From contig CAZUNB010000002.1 in assembly GCA_964622235.1 (NCBI GenBank), positions 1 through 63,335 on the forward strand: 63,335 nt of DNA, in the 5' to 3' direction. Numbering within the stretch: the stretch's first letter is position 1; the number at the start of each line of letters is the position of its first letter. A program made the position numbers and the translations under genes. Positions 26,674 to 34,558 of the stretch are shown here, piece after piece. A model generated the notes under the pieces. That model made no database searches. It was not told the origin of the DNA and worked only from the letters and a program-made list of their open reading frames with translations. The stretch is from CAZUNB01 sp964622235. GTDB taxonomy: Bacteria; Patescibacteriota; Saccharimonadia; Saccharimonadales; JAGPDM01.

Positions 26674-27084
26674 TTACTGCTGTAAGCTACCGATTCTATA
26701 CTCAACAAGTAAGTCATTAGCAAATGATGAATGAGGGCCTTCACCGCCTGAGCGATTGTTGAAAATCTTAGTTGCATCGATTCCGCAGCCTTGTAATATG
26801 TCGCTACCACCAGGATGTTGGTTTAAGTAGTCAGTTGGATTATAGACAGTCCCATTGATGGCCATCCAACAATCATCTTGATTATCGTGATTTTTGATTT
26901 CGCTAAGTGGTATAGTTTTATTAGCGTTTGTTGGACTACTTTCATTTTCATTCGACGACTGCTTCGGTGACTGGCTAGTAGTAGCCTGATTATTAGATGA
27001 GTTGCGGCTCCCAAAATAGAACGCGCCCCCACCAACTGCTAGTATGATTATGAAGACCAGTCCAAAGATATATGTTTTACGCAT
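26674..27084 (-). CDS. exported cytochrome b5-like heme-binding protein
   Basis: A 136-residue protein. A signal-anchor helix at about residues 5-26 is followed by a Ser/Asn/Gln-rich linker and a C-terminal cytochrome b5-like domain (about 60-134) with the heme-ligand motif LNQHPGGSDIL and NGTVYNPTDY before it; the second heme His is probably in GPHSSFA. The domain should lie outside the membrane. It is divergent from the flavocytochrome gene, which suggests an electron-transfer pair. TATACT (27096-27091) lies 6 bases before the ATG. Confidence 0.85.
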   Translation of the reverse strand: MRKTYIFGLVFIIILAVGGGAFYFGSRNSSNNQATTSQSPKQSSNENESSPTNANKTIPLSEIKNHDNQDDCWMAINGTVYNPTDYLNQHPGGSDILQGCGIDATKIFNNRSGGEGPHSSFANDLLVEYRIGSLQQ

Positions 27085-27130
27085 GTGGTAAGTATAAATA
27101 AGTTAATAAATATTAGCGAGGATGCTTTCG

Positions 27131-28450
27131 ATGAATAAAATTTCAAAACAAATACTGTTAGGGCTGTGGTTGACTGGCTTGCTTGCGGTTGCTGGTTTAT
27201 GGATGGCAACGTATTCATTCCGTTTCAGCGGAAGTCAATTTTCTGAAGTATTGATAGCTCTAGGTGCACTTAGTGGTTTTACGGCTAGCTACCTATTATT
27301 AACACAGCTATTTTTAATTGGTGGCGGAAATTTCATTGAGAGCAAATTTGGTTTAGACGATCTTTCTCGTGCGCATGGCAATAATGGCAAAGTTGCATTT
27401 TTTTTCATCTTCGCTCACATTGACTTGATGGTTTTTGGCTATCTTCTGCAGGGTGGTAGTCCAGTTACCAAATTCTTTTCGCAGTATCTTTCACTAGTTT
27501 TTTCTGAGACGTATTACCTGTTAGCTGGTGTGGCTTGGGTATCATTTTTGATTGTGATTGTTACTAGTATTGTTATGGTCCGCAAGAGATTGCCGTATGA
27601 ATTATGGCATGGGATTCATTTTTTAGCATATCTTTCAATTTTACTACCTGCTTTTCACCAGATTCAAGCCGGCAACGCACTTGGGCGATTCGCTGTTTTT
27701 AAATTTGCTTGGATAGGACTTTATATTATTGCTTTTGGTAGTATCGTCTTATTTCGCTATATTTTGCCGTTAACAGTTTATAAAAAACATAATTTTCGCA
27801 TTGATAAAATAGAAAAAGAGAATGGGGACATTAGCTCCATCTATATCACAGGTGATAATTTAGATAGCTTTAACTATGCTGCTGGGCAGTTTGCAATTTG
27901 GCATTTTTTTGAAAAAGGATTATGGTGGCAACCTCATCCATTCACGATTTCAAGCACTCCAGGTGATAAGCGTCTTCGTATCACTGTAAAAAATATTGGT
28001 AATGGTTCGGTGCGCATCCAGTCAGCCAAAACTGGCACAAAAGTTTTGATTCAAGGTCCATATGGTATATTTTCAAAACCAAACAGTATTAAAAAACGAT
28101 TATTCATCGCTGGTGGTATCGGCATTACGCCAATAAACGCCATGTTGCAGGACAGAAGTAGTGTCGAAGACATCTTAGTCTATGGCGCTAGAACCGAAGA
28201 AGATTTAGTGCTGCTTGATGAACTGAAAAACACGAACGCCAAAGTCTTACCAGTTCTTAGCCAGCCGACTGGTGGTCGAAAAGGTGAATATATCTCTGGT
28301 GATTTGTTGAAAAAGTACGTCAGTGATTTAAAGAATCGTGAGATTTGGCTTTGTGGCCCATCGGACATGGTGGAGAAAGTTAAACGAGCATTGGTAGAGA
28401 TTGGTGTAAGTTTAGAGCTAATACACACAGAGGAATTTCGTCTTGGTTAG
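27131..28450 (+). CDS. ferric-reductase-like transmembrane flavocytochrome
   Basis: A 439-residue protein of the FRE/NOX superfamily. About six transmembrane helices (residues 1-215) carry histidines spaced for heme binding (AHIDLM; LWHGIHFLAYL; FHQ). The FAD domain has HPFTISSTP and the NAD(P) domain has FIAGGIGITPINAM and WLCGPSDMV. It should move electrons from cytosolic NAD(P)H across the membrane to an outer acceptor, perhaps the divergent cytochrome b5-like protein. The start is the second ATG, 9 bases after GAGG. Confidence 0.9.
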   Translation: MNKISKQILLGLWLTGLLAVAGLWMATYSFRFSGSQFSEVLIALGALSGFTASYLLLTQLFLIGGGNFIESKFGLDDLSRAHGNNGKVAFFFIFAHIDLMVFGYLLQGGSPVTKFFSQYLSLVFSETYYLLAGVAWVSFLIVIVTSIVMVRKRLPYELWHGIHFLAYLSILLPAFHQIQAGNALGRFAVFKFAWIGLYIIAFGSIVLFRYILPLTVYKKHNFRIDKIEKENGDISSIYITGDNLDSFNYAAGQFAIWHFFEKGLWWQPHPFTISSTPGDKRLRITVKNIGNGSVRIQSAKTGTKVLIQGPYGIFSKPNSIKKRLFIAGGIGITPINAMLQDRSSVEDILVYGARTEEDLVLLDELKNTNAKVLPVLSQPTGGRKGEYISGDLLKKYVSDLKNREIWLCGPSDMVEKVKRALVEIGVSLELIHTEEFRLG

Positions 28451-28887
28451 GACTTTTGCTGATAAAAAGTCAATGAATTTTAGCGACTGAAAAATGTATT
28501 TGATCCCGATGAACAGCCGTCCTGCGAATTCTTTAAAGAGCGACCATGTATGTTGTTTAATTTCTCTTTAGTTGGCAATAAGATTATTGCGAACGTTTTT
28601 TAGTCATAAAGCTTTTTTCCTCTAGTTATATCTTTTAAACATACAACACAAGATGGTGCCTCCCATTTAGTCGTTGCTGAGCAACTCGAGCGAAGTTAGC
28701 TGCAAAATTGTTAGTAGTTTTCTTTATAAATACAGATTCAGAGGCTCAGTTACAACCAAGAATAATGATTTTTATATAATAGCATTGAAAAATTTTAAGC
28801 CATAGCGTGCAAGTGCAATTGAAATCACAGTTTTCATTGTGTTTTTATGCTACGATTAGCATTAGCAAGTTAAAAAGGAAAAAATAT
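28451..28887 (+). other. non-coding stretch before doxX
   Basis: About 440 bases with no supportable gene. A frame of about 37 codons around 28487-28600 is protein-like but has no start codon and follows a stop. A TATAAT is present near 28776, and a -10-like TACGAT near 28852 is closer to the DoxX gene. Confidence 0.35.
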
Positions 28888-29424
28888 ATGAAAAAGAAGA
28901 TGAAAGAAAACCTAAAAGCAAATTACGCATGGGGATTAGTACGACTGTCGCTCGGATTTATATTCATGTGGGCATTTCTTGACAAGTATTTTGGACTTGG
29001 ATTTTCAACTTGTCGTGATGAAGCTGGTGTAGTGGCGATTGCATGTGAGAAATCAGTAATTGCAGGGGGCTCACCAACAGAAGGATTTCTCAAGTTTGCT
29101 ACTGATGGACCGTTGGCTGAATTCTATCAGTCTTTAGCGGGAAATTGGTTTATTGATGTGCTTTTCATGACGGCACTATTTGGACTTGGGATTGCATTGT
29201 TGTTTGGAATTGGTATGAGAATTGCTACAGTCAGTGGCGTATTATTGATGCTTATGATGTGGTCGTCAACACTATTGCCTGAAAACAATCCAATCATAGA
29301 TGAGCACGTTGTTTATATTTTCGTATTGGTGGGACTGCTTTTAGTGAACAATCAGCAGCAGCTCGGCATAGGAAAATGGTGGTCGCAAACTAAGCTTGTA
29401 AAAAATTATCCTATTTTAAAGTAG
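28888..29424 (+). CDS. DoxX-family membrane protein
   Basis: A 178-residue protein with four transmembrane helices: NYAWGLVRLSLGFIFMWAFL at the start, then a loop with two Cys (FSTCRDE, IACEK), LFMTALFGLGIALLFGIG, and two further helices. This is the DoxX/DoxD-like fold related to a thiosulfate:quinone oxidoreductase subunit. Function in CPR is unknown; redox coupling is suggested by its neighbours. The ATG is preceded by AAGGA; an upstream in-frame codon is not preferred. Confidence 0.85.
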   Translation: MKKKMKENLKANYAWGLVRLSLGFIFMWAFLDKYFGLGFSTCRDEAGVVAIACEKSVIAGGSPTEGFLKFATDGPLAEFYQSLAGNWFIDVLFMTALFGLGIALLFGIGMRIATVSGVLLMLMMWSSTLLPENNPIIDEHVVYIFVLVGLLLVNNQQQLGIGKWWSQTKLVKNYPILK

Positions 29425-29452
29425 CAATCCGGCTATAAGGAAAGGACTTTTG

Positions 29453-31111
29453 ATGGGTAAGACAGATATTACATATCTAGCTTCGGCTATAAGTGGTGAT
29501 ATTGAAAATGATAATGCGACGCTTGAGAAATATTCGCATGATACTAGTTTATTTGAGATAAAGCCACAGGCAGTTGTTTATCCAAAAAATACTAAAGATA
29601 TTGAGGCGATAGTAGATTGGGTAAATCTACACAAATCAGGTGATAACAGCCTTTCCATAACAGCCAGAAGTGGTGGAACCGATATGTCTGGTGGATCTAT
29701 CAATGACTCATTAATAGTCGTTTTTGAAAAATATATGAATCATTTGGGCGATGTCGCCGGAAATACGATTACTTCGCAGCCAGGTGTGTGGTATCGTGAT
29801 TTTGAAAAGGTAACACTTGAGAAGAATAAAATTATGCCAGCCTACCCAGCCTCGAAAGAGATCTGTGCAATCGGTGGTATGGTCGCAAATGATGCTGGCG
29901 GTGAAAAGTCATTGGTTTACGGAAAAGTTGAGAAATTTGTAACCAGCTTAAAGGCGGTCCTGCATGATGGTAAAGAATACAGCTTTAGAGCACTTAACGA
30001 ACAAGAACTCAAAGAAAAACTCAGTCAAAACGATTTTGAAGGTAGTATTTATCGCTCAATGCATAAGTTACTTAATCAAAATTACGAAATCATACAAAAC
30101 GCTAAGCCAAATGTTACTAAGAATTCGACCGGACATACGTTATGGGATATTTGGGATAAAGATGCTGGTACCTTCGACTTGGCACAACTGTTGGTTGGAT
30201 CACAAGGTACACTCGGCTTAATAACTGAAGCAACCTTTCGACTTGTTGATGCTAAAAAGCACTCTGGCGTACTTGCGGGTTATGCCCGTAGTACTGATAA
30301 TTTAGGCGAAATCATCGAAATTTTACGAAAGCATAATCCAACTGCGATTGAAGGTTTTGATGAGCATACCTTAAGGTTCGCCTTTCGTTTTTTCCTAAAA
30401 TTTCGTCATAGTCTAGGTTGGTTAGGCTTGTTAAAACTTGCAATTAGTCTAATTCCTGATGCATTTATACTGCTTCGCGGTAAGCCAATTTTGATTTTTA
30501 TGGCTAGTTTTGACGATGATGATCCAGAAGCTATAAAGCAAAAAGTTGAAAATCTGAAACAAGAGATTGACGCAAAGGGCTGGAATATAACTACAGAGAG
30601 GGCGGATTCAGAGAGCAGGGCAGAAAGATTTTGGATAATGCGCCGCGAAAGCTTTAACCTACTACGCAAAAATATCAAAGGGAACCTCCACACCGCACCG
30701 TTCATTGACGATATCTTGGTGCCACCAGAGCATCTACCAGATTTTTTGCCGAAGATTAAGGTTATTATGAAAAAATATAAATTTGTATATACGATTGCTG
30801 GACATCTCGGCGATGGAAATTTCCATATTATCCCTTTGATGGACTTATCGCTTGAATCCGAGCGAGCAAAAATAGAACCCTGCTTAATAGAAGTCATTGA
30901 GTTGGTCAAAGGGTACGATGGCGTCATCTCAGGAGAGCACAATGACGGTATGATTCGTGGCCCATTTTTGGAAAAAATGTATGGTCAGGAAATCTACAAA
31001 TTATTTAAGCAAACTAAAGATATTTTTGATCCAAATAATATTTTTAATCCCCATAAGAAAACTGATGCCAATTGGGAATACTCAAAAGATCACATCAGGA
31101 GAAAGTTTTGA
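29453..31111 (+). CDS. FAD-linked oxidase (D-lactate/glycolate dehydrogenase type)
   Basis: A 552-residue flavoprotein. The N-terminal PCMH-type FAD domain (about 35-235) has PKNTKDIEAIV, SGGTDMSGGS and GGMVANDAGGEKSLVYGK; the FAD-oxidase C-terminal domain has TIAGHLGDGNFHIIP and the end segment DPNNIFNPHKK. Such enzymes oxidise D-lactate, glycolate or related hydroxy acids and pass electrons to quinone. The insert with LGLLKLAISLIPDAFILL is hydrophobic and may touch the membrane. An AAGGAAAGGA ribosome-binding site precedes the ATG. It is coupled to ndh by a TTGA overlap. Confidence 0.88.
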   Translation: MGKTDITYLASAISGDIENDNATLEKYSHDTSLFEIKPQAVVYPKNTKDIEAIVDWVNLHKSGDNSLSITARSGGTDMSGGSINDSLIVVFEKYMNHLGDVAGNTITSQPGVWYRDFEKVTLEKNKIMPAYPASKEICAIGGMVANDAGGEKSLVYGKVEKFVTSLKAVLHDGKEYSFRALNEQELKEKLSQNDFEGSIYRSMHKLLNQNYEIIQNAKPNVTKNSTGHTLWDIWDKDAGTFDLAQLLVGSQGTLGLITEATFRLVDAKKHSGVLAGYARSTDNLGEIIEILRKHNPTAIEGFDEHTLRFAFRFFLKFRHSLGWLGLLKLAISLIPDAFILLRGKPILIFMASFDDDDPEAIKQKVENLKQEIDAKGWNITTERADSESRAERFWIMRRESFNLLRKNIKGNLHTAPFIDDILVPPEHLPDFLPKIKVIMKKYKFVYTIAGHLGDGNFHIIPLMDLSLESERAKIEPCLIEVIELVKGYDGVISGEHNDGMIRGPFLEKMYGQEIYKLFKQTKDIFDPNNIFNPHKKTDANWEYSKDHIRRKF

Positions 31112-32292
31112 ATCAGAAAAAAGTTGTGATTGTTGGTGCCGGATTTGCCGGCGTCTACGCTGCACTTAAACTAGCAAATGCCAAAGCTATAAAAGTTGTT
31201 TTGATATCGCCATCGAGCTATTTTGAATATCATGCAGCGCTATATCGATCAGCAACAGGAAGATCTCCGCTCGAAGTAGCGATCCCACTGGTGGATTTTT
31301 TTGCGTATGCTAAGAATATTGAAGTCGTTAAGGATCTGGCAATTGATATTGATGAGAATAGCCATAGCTTGAGTGGTCAGTCAGGCTCGAATTATCATTA
31401 TGATGAGTTGATCCTTGCGCTTGGTAATAGTACGGCATTCTATGGCATCGAGGGACTCGAGAAGTACGCTTTAGGTGTTAAAACGGTCCAAGAAGCTTTG
31501 CGTTTGAAGCGGCACCTTCACGATCACCTAATTGGTCAATATAAGGAAGCAGCCTATGTGGTTGTTGGGGCTGGCGCTACTGGTGTTGAACTGTCAGCTG
31601 AGATGGTTTACTATCTGCAAAAAATTCGTAAAATGCATGGTCTGAAAAATATGAAATATTCAATTTATTTAGTCGAAGCCGGAAGCCGTGTTCTTGCCAG
31701 TTTGCCTGAAAAATTTTCACTGAAAGTTGAAAAACGTCTCAGCAAAATTGGCGTCAAACTGCTACTCAATACTGCGGTTAAATCAAAAACTGCCGAAGAG
31801 ATTCAATTACATGATGAAAATATCACTACCCATACAGTTGTTTGGACAGCTGGTGCACAAAATAATCAATTCTTTGTTAAGCATAAGGAAATTTTTAGTT
31901 TTGGAAAACTTAAACGAGTCACGGTTAACAATCATTTAGAGGGATCTCCACATATCTATGTAGTTGGTGATGCTGCTGATACTGAGTTCAGCGGCATGGC
32001 TCAAACTGCTTTAAACCATGCCGGATTTATAGTCAAAAATATTTTGCGACAGCAGAAGGATAAACCACTATTAGATTTTCAGCCAAAAAAACCAATCTAT
32101 GCTGTGCCAGTTGGAGCTCGTTGGGCAGCGGTTCTTTGGGGCAGAGTAATGATCTTCGGCAGACTCGGCTGGGCCCTGCGGCGTGCTGCTGATCTACATC
32201 TCTATTTGACTTTCTTGCCGCTGCGGAAAGCACTTATTGTTTGGAGGTACGGGTTTGCCAGAGAAGAGGTTTGTTCCGTCTGCAAACATTAG
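31108..32292 (+). CDS. ndh: type II NADH dehydrogenase-like FAD oxidoreductase
   Basis: A 394-residue two-dinucleotide-binding flavoprotein. FAD loop VVIVGAGFAGVYAA at the N-terminus, NAD loop VVVGAGATGVELSAEM at about 150-165, and YVVGDAADTEFSGMAQTA near the FAD isoalloxazine, all typical of NDH-2. It should oxidise NADH and reduce quinone at the membrane without pumping ions. The unusual end has a CSVCKH CxxC. The TTG start overlaps the preceding TGA and follows AGGAGA; the ATG at 31072 inside the previous gene is less likely. Confidence 0.87.
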   Translation: MNQKKVVIVGAGFAGVYAALKLANAKAIKVVLISPSSYFEYHAALYRSATGRSPLEVAIPLVDFFAYAKNIEVVKDLAIDIDENSHSLSGQSGSNYHYDELILALGNSTAFYGIEGLEKYALGVKTVQEALRLKRHLHDHLIGQYKEAAYVVVGAGATGVELSAEMVYYLQKIRKMHGLKNMKYSIYLVEAGSRVLASLPEKFSLKVEKRLSKIGVKLLLNTAVKSKTAEEIQLHDENITTHTVVWTAGAQNNQFFVKHKEIFSFGKLKRVTVNNHLEGSPHIYVVGDAADTEFSGMAQTALNHAGFIVKNILRQQKDKPLLDFQPKKPIYAVPVGARWAAVLWGRVMIFGRLGWALRRAADLHLYLTFLPLRKALIVWRYGFAREEVCSVCKH

Positions 32293-32303
32293 GATAACTA
32301 AAA

Positions 32304-32329
32304 CCCACGCTATTTTGGCGCGGGATTTT
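32304..32329 (+). terminator. probable terminator after ndh
   Basis: A stem CCCACGC / GCGCGGG (32304-32310, 32318-32324; one mismatch) is followed by ATTTT, just after the ndh stop and before the convergent GNT-repeat gene. Confidence 0.5.
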
Positions 32330-32351
32330 GCTAACGTTTCGTTTTTTGGTT

Positions 32352-33035
32352 TTAGAGTACGAGGACGTTGTTGTCGTTGTTGTTTGAGTTTGTAGTGTTG
32401 CCACTATTTAGACTAAGCGCATTACCACTGTATCGACTGTCAGTGTTTCCCTGGTTACTGTTGTCGACGGTTGTGTTACCGCTGTTACTATTGTTAGTAG
32501 TCGTATTACCGTTGTCGCGTATAACAACATCAACATCAGTATTACCGCTATTTCGGCTGTCCGTTGTGGTGTTACCGCTGTCACGATTATCGGTTAGAGT
32601 GTTACCACTGAAACGACTATCGGTGTTGCCATTGTTTTTGATTACTACATCGGTGTTACCACTATTACGATTGTCAACGCTTGATGTGTAATACGAGTCG
32701 TTATCTTCGTTGATCTGAGTGACGTTTGACGGAACTACTCCAACGACAGTATAACGTTTGCCACCTGACGAGACGACATCACCGGCTTTGTAGGTAGAAC
32801 CATCGCTAGCAGATTCATCTTTCTCTGGAACGCAGCCGTGTGGCGCGCTTGCGCCTTCTGAGACAACGAGTTGTGGTGTTCCGTTGTTGTTTTGTTGTTG
32901 AGCAGAAGCTTTCTGACTGTTGACGACAAGGCTGGTTGTCAGATAAACCACGGCAAGCGTGAAAGCTAAAATCACACCTGTGAATGCCATAAGTTGCTTA
33001 GGGGTTATATTAATCGCACTTGTTTGTTCAGTCAT
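32352..33035 (-). CDS. surface protein with about ten GNT repeats
   Basis: A 227-residue protein. A signal-anchor helix (about 15-40) is followed by a small domain with APHGCVPEK and YTVVGVVP, then from about residue 120 a repeat region with about ten copies of an 8-12 residue unit built on (S/N)GNT, such as NSGNTDVVIK, NNGNTDSR and DSGNTTTDSR. It is very rich in Asn, Ser, Thr, Gly and Asp and ends in NVLVL. Such repeats can form beta-solenoids or extended stalks on the cell surface; which applies is unknown. The start follows GGAGG. Confidence 0.7.
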   Translation of the reverse strand: MTEQTSAINITPKQLMAFTGVILAFTLAVVYLTTSLVVNSQKASAQQQNNNGTPQLVVSEGASAPHGCVPEKDESASDGSTYKAGDVVSSGGKRYTVVGVVPSNVTQINEDNDSYYTSSVDNRNSGNTDVVIKNNGNTDSRFSGNTLTDNRDSGNTTTDSRNSGNTDVDVVIRDNGNTTTNNSNSGNTTVDNSNQGNTDSRYSGNALSLNSGNTTNSNNNDNNVLVL

Positions 33036-33186
33036 AAAGACCTCCAATTAATTAGTTTATGAGACCCCCAACCCGTCCTAAGTAGCAGAGTAGTCTCTTG
33101 GCTATAAAATTTGCAAGCATGAGCATTATATTTTTTAAAACATAAAAAGTTTGAAAGAAGTCAATATTATAAAAAAATCTTTAAGA

Positions 33187-34557
33187 TTATTCTGTTCGAA
33201 GTGCTTCAATCGGATCAAGTTTTGATGCTTTTCGTGCAGGAAAGAGACCGGCGAAAACAGCTACAATAACTAGGGCACTAATCAAACCAATAATCTGTAT
33301 AGTGTTAAATATCAGTAATTTCTGATCGCCGAGCTCTAATGTATCGGAGATAACAGGGTTAAGCACTGTTCCTGCAATCACCGCAATGATTGAGCCCAGT
33401 ACACCTCCGAATAACCCAAGTAGTCCGGCTTCAACTAAAAACAGTAAATTTATGTTTCGTTTATGCATGCCGAGCGCTTTCATCAGTCCGATTTCTCGAG
33501 TTCGCTGCAACACACTGATATACATTGTGTTGATGACCCCAAAGATCGAAGCGATCACAGCTATCACTCCAAATACTGTCACAATACCTTGTAGAACCCC
33601 GATAACTTGTGTGATGATTTTCTGCGTGTCCATAACGCTTTGTGCGTTGTAGCCCTTGCTCTCAACCATTTGTTTTGCCTGCTCTAATTCTTTAGCATCT
33701 TGCCAGTTTTCGACTTTAACATAGGCACTGATATAACGTTCAAAACCATCGCTATTTTTCGTTTTAAAGTTATTCAATCGTCGCAGGTCATCACCATTAA
33801 TATTGAGGTTTAGTGCCGTACCAGGTTGGACGAGATTTCCTGGGGTTTTTGTTACGGCGACTACTTTGTATTCTTCCTCGAGTACATTATCAGTATTTTT
33901 TATTTTATTAATATCTGAAGGATTCGTTTGCCGTAAAAGAGAACTAAGTTTATCTACTTGTTTAGCTTTATTCTCGACGGCTAGACGAACTTTCTTACCA
34001 ACCGCATCTTCGGCGGAATCGAAGCCGAGCGGCTTGACAAAGCCTTCAGGCAAGATGATAGTGCGACTTTTTAAGGTGCCAGGTATAGATCCAGCTAGCA
34101 ATTCTGGCTGTCGGTAGTTGCTGTATTCTTGGGCTGTTCCAACGTATTTTTTTTGACCATCACGAGTGATATATTTTAGGCTGAGATTAATAGCAGGTCG
34201 AGCAGAGCTAGTACTCTTGATTTCTTCTAAGCGCGAAATGTCATCTTCATCGAGTAATTTTATCTGTTGGTCTATTCCGCTTGGTGTAGCAATCGTACCA
34301 AAACCTTCTTCGAATTCTTTAGGTTTAGAATCATCAGCAGCTCGAAAAATGTTCTTATCTTTTGTAACGATTAGCTCACTTGGGTCAAAGTTAACGGAGA
34401 CAATCTCATCAGCATAGTTCTGAGCGCCATTACTAGCGCCTAGCGTTAGTGTCAGTGTAAAAGCCCCAACTGCTATTGCAAGGGTTGTCAAAATTGTACG
34501 GGCTTTGGCGCTAAATAAACTACGAGTTGAGCGCCTGATGATATCAATTGTTTTCAT
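33187..34557 (-). CDS. MacB/FtsX-like ABC transporter permease
   Basis: A 456-residue permease with the four-helix MacB plan: one N-terminal helix (about 20-42, with ARTILTTLAIAVGAF), a large extracytoplasmic MacB-PCD-type domain (about 45-310), and three C-terminal helices with QRTREIGLMKALGMHKR between the second and third and LFPARKASKLDPIEALR at the end. Such pumps use conformational changes to drive lipoproteins, peptides or toxins out of the membrane. Its start is 1 base after the stop of the ATPase gene, so they form one unit. Confidence 0.9.
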   Translation of the reverse strand: MKTIDIIRRSTRSLFSAKARTILTTLAIAVGAFTLTLTLGASNGAQNYADEIVSVNFDPSELIVTKDKNIFRAADDSKPKEFEEGFGTIATPSGIDQQIKLLDEDDISRLEEIKSTSSARPAINLSLKYITRDGQKKYVGTAQEYSNYRQPELLAGSIPGTLKSRTIILPEGFVKPLGFDSAEDAVGKKVRLAVENKAKQVDKLSSLLRQTNPSDINKIKNTDNVLEEEYKVVAVTKTPGNLVQPGTALNLNINGDDLRRLNNFKTKNSDGFERYISAYVKVENWQDAKELEQAKQMVESKGYNAQSVMDTQKIITQVIGVLQGIVTVFGVIAVIASIFGVINTMYISVLQRTREIGLMKALGMHKRNINLLFLVEAGLLGLFGGVLGSIIAVIAGTVLNPVISDTLELGDQKLLIFNTIQIIGLISALVIVAVFAGLFPARKASKLDPIEALRTE

Positions 34558-34558
34558 A

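Noticed and set aside
28487..28600. Protein-like short frame after the flavocytochrome gene
   Set aside because: No start codon, preceded by a stop, and too short to assign; kept only as a note on the non-coding stretch.
30406..30942. Minus-strand frame of 178 codons opposite the FAD-linked oxidase
   Set aside because: Overlaps conserved FAD-oxidase motifs on the other strand; no ribosome-binding site or family match.
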